From positions 1 through 64,000 of IMG/VR virus record IMGVR_UViG_3300028416_000014: 64,000 bases of DNA; one strand, written 5' to 3'. Source of the DNA: a virus. Shown piece by piece: positions 1 through 7,928 of the stretch. Below the pieces are notes generated by a model. The model saw nothing but the letters and a program-made list of their open reading frames with translations. It did not search any database and had not been told where the DNA came from. Positions within the stretch are counted from its first letter, which is position 1. The number at the start of each line of letters is the position of its first letter. The position numbers were made by a program, and so were the translations under genes.

Positions 1-9
1 ATCTGCCAT
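1..9 (-). CDS. First codons of a gene continuing past the left edge
   Basis: On the minus strand an ATG at 9-7 opens a frame reading M-A-D and then leaves the window. It is preceded by a good ribosome binding site (ACGGAGAGAAT before ATG) and, further upstream, by the ATATTTATA element seen before other virion genes. It follows the major capsid gene and its terminator, so it probably belongs to the virion cluster. The tail sheath and tube genes are missing from this window and could lie there. The product cannot be identified from three codons. Confidence 0.5.
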
Positions 10-37
10 ATTCTCTCCGTTTTAAAATAACCTTTAT

Positions 38-46
38 TATAAATAT
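38..46 (-). promoter_or_regulatory. ATATTTATA element, candidate late promoter
   Basis: Minus-strand ATATTTATA lies about 30 bases before the ATG at position 9 and just after the capsid-gene terminator. The same 9-mer, or a one-base variant, recurs in other gaps between virion genes. Confidence 0.4.
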
Positions 47-78
47 GGTTTATTAAATATTAAAGGTTAGAATATGGC

Positions 79-110
79 ATAAAAAAAGAGTGACCGTAAA
101 GCCACTCTTT
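79..110 (-). terminator. Rho-independent terminator after the capsid gene
   Basis: On the minus strand the arms AAAGAGTG and CACTCTTT flank a 10-base loop, and a run of T follows. The hairpin lies about 20 bases beyond the stop codon of the major capsid gene. The T run continues into ATGCC, a tail shared with the terminators near 47230 and 58550. Confidence 0.85.
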
Positions 111-132
111 AAAATATGTTTCAATAAATTAA

Positions 133-1761
133 TTACTGAATTTTGTGTAAACCATCTACAAAGATTTTACCGTAGAATTCACCACGTAACATCTTCTTAG
201 CGTAACGAGTCATAACACCTTTTCTTGGAGTAAATGATTTAGGGTCGTACACTAATGGAGTCATAATCAATGGAATATACGGAGCGTAAACAGCACCAGT
301 TTCAAGGAATTGGTTTCCTCTGTATCCCATTAAGATTACATTCTCTTTCATGTATGGGTTTTTGTAAACTTGGAATCTATTAGATAGTGAACCAACCTTA
401 GTAACACCAAATGCGAATTGTGCATCACCATTATCAGCTGATGAAGCATATCCAGGAATTGATTCAATAACAGTCGCAACTTCAGGAGATACAACTAAGA
501 AGTTAGCACCACCACGAAGTGTTTTTTGGTGAATCTTATTAGATACACTTGCAATTACAGTACCCAATGTCTGGAACCATGCACCCTGATTGAAAGATGA
601 TGCTTGTGCTGCTGTTGTTGAATAATCGGCGAATGCCGAGCCATTCCATTCACGACCCACTTGCGTTGACCAAAACCCAGTGGTCTTAGCGTCTTGAATT
701 AACATATCCAAAATTTCCAAATCAATTTCTTGTGAAATATATTCAGATAACATTGATGTTAATTCTGCTTCAGCGTCAATTGAATGGTAAGCGTTAAGGT
801 CTTGTGCGAATTCAGGCGTCCACTGCGCTTTCAACTTACGAGTTTTAGCAACAATTGCTTCTGATTTCATTTCTACGTTCAACTCTGGAATTTCCAAATC
901 AGTTTCAGGACTTGCATTAAATCCAGCTTTTGTTTGTTCGAAATCACCACGTGATATATCAGTAGGTTGTTTGTGATACTTAACAGTAATACTACCGAAT
1001 GCTGCATCTTTAGCAACAAATACGATGTTTCCACCACTTAAAGTAGTAAATTGTGGGAATTGGTCATCAACACCAGTCAATCTAAACCCTCTGATACCTT
1101 TTGTATCAAATCCATCAATTGATGCAGTTTGGATTGTTAACTTAGAAATAACACCACTTGCGATATCAGCTGCATTCGACTGGGAGAATGTAGTGTCATA
1201 GTTATAATCAGCAACACCAAGTGATGCTGTTGTATAATTGTTAGTACCAACTGCGCCAGCAAGTGTTTGTGCAGCACTTACCTGTTCGTTTATAGAGTAT
1301 CCGAAGCGACCGGCACCATACAAACCACCAGATGGGTCTGATGTAGTATCAGTTACACCAAATACAGAATCCGCTTGTGAATCTTTTCCACTACCTGTAG
1401 TAAATCCAGGCTGACCCGTTCCATATTTGAAATCAAGATAAAATACAAGTCCTGATGGTAAGTTCATAGGCTGTACACTTACAAAATCCTTTGCGGCGAT
1501 TTCAGAAAAAATACGTCTTACTAATGGTAGAGCTACACCAGCCCATTCTTCAGAATTAGATACTACACCATTAACAGATGCCTCTTTTACCAATTGTTTT
1601 GCTTGGTTTTCCAATAGGGTTGCAACACCATTTCTGTCTAACTCAGATGATAGCCCTTCCAATAATCCAGTTTTTTCCCATTTTGCAACTAAACCATTTG
1701 TTACTTCTCTTAGTTTAGATGTATGAGATGAACCTTCGTTTAAAATGTTTCTTATGTTCAT
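133..1761 (-). CDS. 23: Major capsid protein (T4 gp23-like)
   Basis: This is the capsid shell protein: 542 residues, against 521 for T4 gp23. The call rests on overall resemblance to the T4-type major capsid family and on position immediately after the protease and scaffold genes. The N-terminus resembles a prohead-protease prosequence. MNIRNILNE at residues 1-9 ends in I-L-N-E, and L-V-K-E at 57-60 is followed by Ala, close to where T4 gp23 is cut (after residue 65). A Shine-Dalgarno-like AAGGATAAGTA precedes the ATG and a strong terminator follows the stop, as expected for a highly expressed late gene. The family call is firm. The cleavage position is inferred. Confidence 0.93.
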   Translation of the reverse strand: MNIRNILNEGSSHTSKLREVTNGLVAKWEKTGLLEGLSSELDRNGVATLLENQAKQLVKEASVNGVVSNSEEWAGVALPLVRRIFSEIAAKDFVSVQPMNLPSGLVFYLDFKYGTGQPGFTTGSGKDSQADSVFGVTDTTSDPSGGLYGAGRFGYSINEQVSAAQTLAGAVGTNNYTTASLGVADYNYDTTFSQSNAADIASGVISKLTIQTASIDGFDTKGIRGFRLTGVDDQFPQFTTLSGGNIVFVAKDAAFGSITVKYHKQPTDISRGDFEQTKAGFNASPETDLEIPELNVEMKSEAIVAKTRKLKAQWTPEFAQDLNAYHSIDAEAELTSMLSEYISQEIDLEILDMLIQDAKTTGFWSTQVGREWNGSAFADYSTTAAQASSFNQGAWFQTLGTVIASVSNKIHQKTLRGGANFLVVSPEVATVIESIPGYASSADNGDAQFAFGVTKVGSLSNRFQVYKNPYMKENVILMGYRGNQFLETGAVYAPYIPLIMTPLVYDPKSFTPRKGVMTRYAKKMLRGEFYGKIFVDGLHKIQ

Positions 1762-1793
1762 TACTTATCCTTAATAAATTAAATGTTTTTAAA

Positions 1794-2687
1794 TTATTTT
1801 AATCCTGCTAACTTTTTCCATCTTGAAGATAAATCATTTGTTTCTGTTATGATTTGCTTCTTAGGAGCAGAACTTTTAATACTTTTTGAAGCGTAACCTT
1901 CTCTTACAACTACTTTTTTGTATTTAGCTACATTAAGATTTTCAGCCAATGTAGTAAATACTAATTTCACTTCTCTTACAGATGAAGTTCTATCAAAGTT
2001 TTCAAGTACTTTAACTTTTTGATTTTCGTTCAAGTCATAAGTTCTGAATAATTTGTTAGTATATAGAAGTTTAGCGTTTAAAAGATTTACTTCATTGATA
2101 GTAGCTCTTAAACTTTCAATAGTTTTATAAGCTTCGTCCAATTCATCTTCATGACCCATTTCTTCTGAATCATCTTCCATTTCTTCTTCCATTTCTTCTT
2201 CATGTGCCATTTCTCTTAGAGTTCTGATTACCTCATCCAAATCAAGTTCTTCATCATCATCCATTTCTTCATGCATACCTTCTTCTTTTTCTTCTTCATG
2301 TGCATCTTCCATTTCAAGTTCACGAATAATTGATTCTAACTCTAAATCATCTTCCATTTCTTCTTCCATTTCTTCTTCGTGGTAACCTTCACCGATTTCC
2401 AATTCTCTTAGGATTTCTTCTAAATCTTCGTCGTCATCCATTTCATCAGCCATCGCTAAAGTTTCATCACCCGGCTCTTCCATTTCTTCTTCGTGGTAAC
2501 CTTCTTCTTTTTCATGACCCATTTCTTCCATCTCATCATCCATTTCTTCAGCTAATTTAGCAGAAATCATAGATTGAAGTTTTGGTGTGAACGCTTCTTC
2601 TAAAGCCAATTTCGCATTTGCTAATGCAGTTTCTTTTACAGCCTTCGCATCTGCGATTGCTTCTGATAACAAGTCTCTTCTTGCCAT
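1794..2687 (-). CDS. 22: Prohead core scaffold (T4 gp22-like)
   Basis: Major scaffolding protein of the prohead core, 297 residues (T4 gp22 is 269). The middle third is extremely acidic and repetitive, with several near-copies of a YHEEEMEE or HEEEMEEEMEDD block alternating with short helices such as ELESIIRELE. The C-terminal part carries the recognisable INEVNLLNAKLLYTNKL segment and the final RWKKLAGLK typical of this family. Several I/L-x-E sites fit its expected destruction by the head protease. An excellent ribosome binding site (AAGGAG, 6 bases before ATG) precedes it. It lies directly upstream of the capsid gene, as in T4. Confidence 0.92.
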   Translation of the reverse strand: MARRDLLSEAIADAKAVKETALANAKLALEEAFTPKLQSMISAKLAEEMDDEMEEMGHEKEEGYHEEEMEEPGDETLAMADEMDDDEDLEEILRELEIGEGYHEEEMEEEMEDDLELESIIRELEMEDAHEEEKEEGMHEEMDDDEELDLDEVIRTLREMAHEEEMEEEMEDDSEEMGHEDELDEAYKTIESLRATINEVNLLNAKLLYTNKLFRTYDLNENQKVKVLENFDRTSSVREVKLVFTTLAENLNVAKYKKVVVREGYASKSIKSSAPKKQIITETNDLSSRWKKLAGLK

Positions 2688-2827
2688 TTATTCTCCTTAA
2701 ATTTTTTACGGAAATAAGATTATTTTAAATCTTAATAGATGTGTTGTTTTATATATCAATCGCTTATTTGGAAACGATATTACTACCATAAATAGTATGG
2801 TTTAATCAAAAACGATAAAAGTGTTTA

Positions 2828-3067
2828 TCATTTTTTAAATTTAGTCAATCTAATTTGATTTTGAATTTGTTTTCTACGTATTTCAGATGGCTTGATATGG
2901 TATCGTCTATCTTTTAATTCTTGCAACTTACCGGAGTCTTTTAACTTACGCTTCCAAAACTTTATTGCTAATTCCAAATTACCATCTACAACTTTTACTG
3001 CATTGGGATTACCCCATACAATCATATCTTGTTTTGTAACCTTTTTATAAAACTTTCTTTCTGACAT
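2828..3067 (-). CDS. rpsU: Ribosomal protein bS21-like
   Basis: A small basic protein of 79 residues resembling ribosomal protein bS21 of the small subunit. The match is the segment from about residue 30: a stretch of the form NLELAIKFWKRKLKDSG, then LKDRRYHIKPSEIRRKQ and a lysine-rich end. This parallels the bS21 pattern of an 'A-L-R-R-F-K' helix, 'R-R-R-E-F-Y-x-K-P' and a basic helix. The first 25 residues are phage-specific. Phage-encoded bS21 is known from marine phages. In flavobacterial ribosomes bS21 helps hide the anti-Shine-Dalgarno sequence. This gene has no Shine-Dalgarno itself, whereas its late neighbours do. Role inferred: it modifies initiation on host ribosomes. Confidence 0.82.
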   Translation of the reverse strand: MSERKFYKKVTKQDMIVWGNPNAVKVVDGNLELAIKFWKRKLKDSGKLQELKDRRYHIKPSEIRRKQIQNQIRLTKFKK

Positions 3068-3069
3068 TA

Positions 3070-3243
3070 TTATTTATTTGAATCTATAATTATTTTAGCT
3101 ACAGTATAACATAATACACCTAAACACATACCACCTAAAATTGTAGATATTGGTGTAAGTAATACAGCTAATACTACTGATATAACCGGCACTGCGAATT
3201 TGTGCTTTAGTATTTCCTTTGCTTTATCTAATACTTTTTTCAT
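3070..3243 (-). CDS. Small membrane protein
   Basis: 57 residues beginning MKKVLDKAKEILKHK, then a hydrophobic stretch of about 30 residues (from AVPVISVVLAVLL through LGVLCYTVAKIII) that could form one or two membrane helices. It starts immediately after the stop of the lipoprotein gene upstream and ends two bases before the bS21 start, so all three are probably translated from one message. No family recognised. Its position beside a lipoprotein gene would suit a lysis accessory or envelope role, but that is a guess. Confidence 0.6.
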   Translation of the reverse strand: MKKVLDKAKEILKHKFAVPVISVVLAVLLTPISTILGGMCLGVLCYTVAKIIIDSNK

Positions 3244-3417
3244 TTATTTTACCTCGTTTAATGTATCTAATTTATGTATACAGCTATCTACTGAACAACT
3301 ATCTTTACAATCTCGTGTAATACTAACTACATCTAATTCTACACCTAAAACATCACCATTTGATGTATCACCACATGATACTATGATGAATGATACTAAT
3401 ACTAATAATTTTTTCAT
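3244..3417 (-). CDS. Small lipoprotein
   Basis: 57 residues. The N-terminus MKKLLVLVSFIIVSCGD is a classic lipoprotein signal peptide with the lipobox I-V-S-C followed by Gly-Asp. The mature part contains four further cysteines (in R-D-C-K-D-S-C and D-S-C-I-H). The export signal is clear and the function unknown. Small secreted lipoproteins in phages may be outer-membrane spanin-like partners or superinfection blockers. The small membrane protein follows with no gap. Confidence 0.65.
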   Translation of the reverse strand: MKKLLVLVSFIIVSCGDTSNGDVLGVELDVVSITRDCKDSCSVDSCIHKLDTLNEVK

Positions 3418-3442
3418 AATTGTTTTTATTGTTTTTATTGTA

Positions 3443-3451
3443 TATAAATAT
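3443..3451 (-). promoter_or_regulatory. ATATTTATA element, candidate late promoter
   Basis: Minus-strand ATATTTATA about 30 bases before the lipoprotein start at 3417, just past the stop of the 807-residue gene. Confidence 0.4.
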
Positions 3452-3470
3452 TAAAAATTAATTAATTAAC

Positions 3471-5894
3471 TTAGTTTACGTAGTATGTCAATTCGTACTT
3501 ACCACTTGGCATACCATATAATGAAATCTGTAATGCTTTTCGCTGTGGTTTACCATTTTTTAATAATCCGATAGTAGCATCTGTATTTTTTTCTGTGCCT
3601 GGTCTAATTCTACCATGTCTACCACCTAGTCCTATTTGTGATTGCCAATCATCTTCATCAATTTCAAATCCACGCTTTTCAATCATTTTTCTGGCATAAT
3701 TTACAGCTTCGGTTGCACTATCGAAATAAGTATCTTTGGCTTCGTTTACTGATTCAACTTTTATTTTGAGTAGGTCTGTTAGTTTTGTGGATTCGTTTGT
3801 TGATTCTAACTTACCACCCATTTTATTATACATCTTTTTCAATCGAGCTAAGTGTTCTTCATCTCGTGCATTAGTGACCATACCTTGTTTCTTAATTTTA
3901 TCTTGAAACATTTTTATAGCATCTTCCAATTTTTTGAGTTCATTGGACTCGTTTACTGATTCTCTGAATAATTTTTTGTAGTATTTTAAAACTTCTTCTT
4001 TATCATCAAAAGAGCCACCCCTAGGAACTAAACTAATACCGGTATCTAAAATTTTTGCGATTGATTTTTTATCACTATATACAAAATAAGCATCAGCACC
4101 TCTATCAAAATCACCACCAGCGATTTTCTTTCCTTTATATGATACGGTAACAGAACCATCTTTTGATACAAATCTAAAGTTACCATCTTTTACATCCCAA
4201 CCTTCGTTTACTGATTCTTTAAGTTCTGCATTGCTAGCTATCAAAGAGTTCATTTTTAAAACACCTTTAATATCTGAATCTTTCAATGAACCTTTACCAT
4301 ATGCCTTAGCGTATTTATCACTCATAAAGATTATTTTAGTAGTACTTTTAAGTCGTGATACTACTGCAAAAAGTGCAGTTGTATTATATTTGTTAGCTGT
4401 CGTACCATATAAATAAATCAATGGATTTTTAAATGCTTTGGAATATTTTTTAAGTTGCGCATCAAATTTATCTGGTTCTATTCTAATTGGATTGGGATAT
4501 AATTTAATTTCATCATCGGCTATATTTGCCCAATCAATCTTTTTATCTAATGATGCTTTTATCTTAGAAGATGATACTGCTTCGTTTACTGATTTAACTT
4601 TTTTTTTGAGTATATCAGTTAGTTTTGTGGATTCGTTTGTTGATTCACCTACGAATTTCTTAGCGTTTTCTTTATCTTCTTTATCAACACCAGTTACTTT
4701 GTAAGTTTTACCATCTACTTCAAATGAATCTTCACCACTTGCGATTGCTTTTGCTCTTGCAGCACCAAACTCATTACCTTCTTCCAATTCGTTGATTTCG
4801 TAGTACTTTCCTAATACTTCACCAATTTCATCGTATGCTGATTCCAATCTTTGTTGTAGTGTAGAAACTTCTTTAAGTGTTTTTTCAAATACTTTAAAAG
4901 ATTCATTCATCCTTTTCATATGTCTACCTACAGTAACACCATCGAACCAATCTTGCGTTTCATCAATAGTCATTTTTTGTGCTACTTCCACCACGTTTTT
5001 GATTGATTGGTATACCTCTTTTAAATCTCGATTTCTGTAGATAGATTCACTATACCGTTTGTATGATTTAACTGCTTCTAAAAACGCTTGTTTTTGTTCT
5101 AAGTTAAGTCCAGATTCTCGTTGTATTTCCTCACCCTTTTCATTTACAAATGAGCGAGCGTATGGGTTAGAGTATACTTGACCTATTTTCATATTCCCAT
5201 TGAAGTATGCTTGGGATTTAAACTCTTTTAATAGTTCTATAGCGTCATCCATTGTGGATTCATTTACTGATTTATATTCTGTAGTTAATCTTTTTTTATG
5301 TTTCTTAGCCATTTTCACTGCGGCTTTTAACGCACTTTTAAAATCAGTAGTAGATTCAAATGCTATTTGGTCGTCATAAGTGTCAATACTAACATAATAC
5401 CCATCATCATCACCAAACCCAATATATAACATCATTTCATCACCACCCGCAAATAGAAAATCGCTAGTACCCGAATCGTATCTAGTCTGAGTAGTTTCGG
5501 AGTCTACTCTTACACCCGTTGCTCGTTCTAGAGCTTTTCTAACCATCTCTTGCTCTTTATCTGTTAAAGCTTCATCCGATGATTCGTTAAGTTTGGCTTC
5601 ATTTACTGATTCTCCATAGAGTTGCTTCCATGTTTTTGCAGCACCTTTTACAGGTTCAACGATATAATGGTTAGTTCCTCTCTTACCCTTACCTGAATAT
5701 TTTACTACTTTGGCTAATATAGATTTACCTTGTTCATCTTCGGCTCGAATTATACTACCAATTTTTAGTTTTTCGTCAGCTGGTACTTTTATGGTCATTG
5801 GGCCATCATATTTTTCGTTTACTGATTCTTTAAGTTCACCTCTTAGTCGTTTGATTTGTTCATTCATCAATTCTCTATTCTTTTTGATACTCAT
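3471..5894 (-). CDS. Modular head protein with repeated SVNE sites (possible packaged polyprotein)
   Basis: 807 residues, located between protease gene 21 and scaffold gene 22. Blocks of about 70-230 residues are separated by S-V-N-E motifs at residues 24-27, 96-99, 209-212, 435-438, 561-564, 646-649 and 715-718, almost always preceded by E or K and followed by A, S, G or K. F-V-N-E at 249-252 and S-T-N-E at 418-421 and 698-701 are related. The segments just before residues 438 and 718 are near duplicates (TNESTKLTD, then a lysine-rich stretch). T4 head protease cuts after I/L-x-E, so these look like cleavage sites. The product would be packaged and cut into about eight small proteins. No block matches a family I know. 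AGGA precedes the start. Cleavage is inferred. Confidence 0.7.
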   Translation of the reverse strand: MSIKKNRELMNEQIKRLRGELKESVNEKYDGPMTIKVPADEKLKIGSIIRAEDEQGKSILAKVVKYSGKGKRGTNHYIVEPVKGAAKTWKQLYGESVNEAKLNESSDEALTDKEQEMVRKALERATGVRVDSETTQTRYDSGTSDFLFAGGDEMMLYIGFGDDDGYYVSIDTYDDQIAFESTTDFKSALKAAVKMAKKHKKRLTTEYKSVNESTMDDAIELLKEFKSQAYFNGNMKIGQVYSNPYARSFVNEKGEEIQRESGLNLEQKQAFLEAVKSYKRYSESIYRNRDLKEVYQSIKNVVEVAQKMTIDETQDWFDGVTVGRHMKRMNESFKVFEKTLKEVSTLQQRLESAYDEIGEVLGKYYEINELEEGNEFGAARAKAIASGEDSFEVDGKTYKVTGVDKEDKENAKKFVGESTNESTKLTDILKKKVKSVNEAVSSSKIKASLDKKIDWANIADDEIKLYPNPIRIEPDKFDAQLKKYSKAFKNPLIYLYGTTANKYNTTALFAVVSRLKSTTKIIFMSDKYAKAYGKGSLKDSDIKGVLKMNSLIASNAELKESVNEGWDVKDGNFRFVSKDGSVTVSYKGKKIAGGDFDRGADAYFVYSDKKSIAKILDTGISLVPRGGSFDDKEEVLKYYKKLFRESVNESNELKKLEDAIKMFQDKIKKQGMVTNARDEEHLARLKKMYNKMGGKLESTNESTKLTDLLKIKVESVNEAKDTYFDSATEAVNYARKMIEKRGFEIDEDDWQSQIGLGGRHGRIRPGTEKNTDATIGLLKNGKPQRKALQISLYGMPSGKYELTYYVN

Positions 5895-5912
5895 TTTTGA
5901 TTCCTATTTTAA

Positions 5913-6527
5913 TTATAAACAACAAACGCCATCAATCTCACAAATGATGTCACGTATTATATTATTGATTTTATTATATGATTTTAATTTATTAGATGTT
6001 ATTGATTCGTTTATTGGTCTCATAAATGCACCATGTGTAGATGGATTAGATACAAAATCCCAACAAACTAAATCAAAGTCATCTTCTACTACAACAGTGC
6101 CACCCTTTGATTCTTTTACTGAACCCATACCACGTGATGATATACCAACTGTACAGCCAGCTTCCAATAGTTCTTTTAGGATGTTTCCGGCTGGAGTTTT
6201 TAGAATTTCAACTTTACCAACCACATCGTTACCATCCCACCATACATCTCTAACTATATGTGATGTATTTTTTAATTCCACCACCGATGAATCCGGATGG
6301 TCTAATTCACCATAAGCACGATTTTCTTTGATTTCTCTATCTTTGTATTTAGATACTTCACGCATTAGGATTTCTTTTGGATATACCCTACCATTTTGGT
6401 TTTTAGCTTCAGCCCTTTGTAAGACACCCTCTACTATTAACCTACCACCATTAGTTGCAATAGCCTCATTGATTTGTGCTTTTGTTAAGCTGAAATTTTG
6501 TGTATCTACTAATAGTCTTTTCATCAT
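5913..6527 (-). CDS. 21: Prohead core protease (T4 gp21-like)
   Basis: Serine protease that matures the prohead by cutting scaffold, capsid and internal proteins: 204 residues (T4 gp21 is 212). Recognisable segments are GRVYPKEIL at 46-54, ELDHPD at 74-79 with the likely catalytic His77, and VGISSRGMGSV at 127-137 with the likely nucleophile Ser130 or Ser131, followed by an acidic VVEDDFDLV. It carries its own I-N-E-A at 19-22 and I-N-E-S at 172-175, which fit self-cleavage at both ends. AAGGA lies just before ATGATG. It sits between the small core gene and the modular head protein, its presumed substrate. Confidence 0.93.
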   Translation of the reverse strand: MMKRLLVDTQNFSLTKAQINEAIATNGGRLIVEGVLQRAEAKNQNGRVYPKEILMREVSKYKDREIKENRAYGELDHPDSSVVELKNTSHIVRDVWWDGNDVVGKVEILKTPAGNILKELLEAGCTVGISSRGMGSVKESKGGTVVVEDDFDLVCWDFVSNPSTHGAFMRPINESITSNKLKSYNKINNIIRDIICEIDGVCCL

Positions 6528-6534
6528 TTCCTTG

Positions 6535-7041
6535 TTATGAGCTTAGTTCTTTTATTTTTCGTGCAACTCTAACCATTCTTTCAGATATTTTCTGAAATCT
6601 AGCTTGTGTTGATTTCCAATATTGTCCGTTGTGTACACCTGCTTCTTGTTTTAATTTTGAATTTTGGTTTACAATACGTTCCATTTTATACATCATCGAA
6701 TTTATCTTTTTGATTGAATCGTTTATTTTTTGATAATCCTTTCTTGAATCATCTTTTTTGTATTCTTTATAAGATATTTCGTTGATTAATGATTCCATCT
6801 TAGTTTCAAAAGCTTCCATTGCTTGTGTATGCTTATTGGATTTTTTGGATTTTTTGTAACCCAACACTTCAATTGTGTCATCATCCAAATCATCTTCATC
6901 GTTAGATTTTGAAAATGCCATTGGCGTTCTTGGTGGGCCTTCACCACCATCTAAATTAGATGTAACATTCGCTTCATCCAATTCTTCTTCTTCATATTGT
7001 TGAAATTTATCGTTAAGTTCTTTTATTAAACTTTTCATCAT
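6535..7041 (-). CDS. Small prohead core protein, position of T4 genes 67/68
   Basis: 168 residues. It lies between the portal and protease genes, where T4 has core genes 67 and 68. The N-terminal helix MMKSLIKELNDKFQQY is followed by an acidic patch and L-D-E-A at about residues 21-24, and a second candidate protease site L-I-N-E occurs near residue 90. The C-terminal half is a basic, coiled-coil-like helix region. The first codons overlap the end of the preceding gene by 4 bases, suggesting coupled translation. The function as a core or internal protein is inferred from position and cleavage-like sites, not from homology. Confidence 0.65.
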   Translation of the reverse strand: MMKSLIKELNDKFQQYEEEELDEANVTSNLDGGEGPPRTPMAFSKSNDEDDLDDDTIEVLGYKKSKKSNKHTQAMEAFETKMESLINEISYKEYKKDDSRKDYQKINDSIKKINSMMYKMERIVNQNSKLKQEAGVHNGQYWKSTQARFQKISERMVRVARKIKELSS

Positions 7042-7883
7042 TTATATACCTTTTTCAGTTCTTTGTATAATTCATAATACCTAAGTAATGATAATACTTG
7101 AGATTCTGATATTATTTTCGATTCTTTCAATTTGGCTGTAAGCTTTGTAACTTCATTTACTTTTATTTTTATAACATCATCTGTTATGTTAATTTTATTT
7201 AGAGCGGATTCTAAGATATTACATTCTTTAACAACAAATGATTTCAACTTTTCAGAATTATCTACTGAATTGATGTATTCCTTTAATACACTTCTTTGTT
7301 TTTTAGTCAGCGTTGTGTATTTTTCGTTAAAGTTTTCAACTAAAAGTTTCCAAGCGAGTAATCTAACTTCTTTAGGCTGTTTTGAATAACTTTCATTTAC
7401 TTTAGATTCTACAACAGATTTTTTAGATTTACCAGTCATATGCTCTAACAAAGTTGATTTACATTCTATATGTTGTTTAGGGCTATCGTTACTTGAATAT
7501 TCAAATAGTTTATATATTGATGCATTTTCTTTATAGTTTGTAATTCTATATTTAAAGAAATCCTCTAAAACATATTTATTTTTAATATCTTTTATTAAAT
7601 TATACTTTTCTCTATTTAATGATTTTTTATTTAATTTAGAGCGCTCGTTAAGTATTATATTTAAAAATTCACTAGCTTTATATTCTGAATTAAATACTTC
7701 GTTGATTGTAGTTTGGTATAATTTAAGTTCTTTTGATAAATCAGTATTATTACTAAAATACTTTTTGATTATAGCCGTAGCGTTTGAATCTCTATTGTTT
7801 AAAGTATCAGTAGCTATCTGCCTTACCAAAAGCTCAAATAGAACACCAGTATTTCTATATTTGTTGTGTTTAAGTTTTTTCAT
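7038..7883 (-). CDS. Head-cluster protein of unknown function
   Basis: 281 residues, lysine-rich and mostly predicted helical, starting MKKLKHNKYRNTGVLFELLVRQIATDTL. Candidate head-protease sites occur at S-K-V-N-E-S (about residue 165) and I-K-V-N-E-V (about 245). It follows the portal gene, and its end overlaps the next gene. The position matches core or vertex proteins in T4-like genomes, and I infer a prohead core role. The gap upstream holds an ATATTTATA element but no Shine-Dalgarno. Confidence 0.6.
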   Translation of the reverse strand: MKKLKHNKYRNTGVLFELLVRQIATDTLNNRDSNATAIIKKYFSNNTDLSKELKLYQTTINEVFNSEYKASEFLNIILNERSKLNKKSLNREKYNLIKDIKNKYVLEDFFKYRITNYKENASIYKLFEYSSNDSPKQHIECKSTLLEHMTGKSKKSVVESKVNESYSKQPKEVRLLAWKLLVENFNEKYTTLTKKQRSVLKEYINSVDNSEKLKSFVVKECNILESALNKINITDDVIKIKVNEVTKLTAKLKESKIISESQVLSLLRYYELYKELKKVYK

Positions 7884-7918
7884 TATATTACATCAATTTT
7901 TACAAACTATAAGTTAAC

Positions 7919-7927
7919 TATAAATAT
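7919..7927 (-). promoter_or_regulatory. ATATTTATA element, candidate late promoter
   Basis: Minus-strand ATATTTATA in the 45-base gap between the portal gene and the 281-residue gene, about 36 bases before the start at 7883. Confidence 0.4.
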
Positions 7928-7928
7928 A

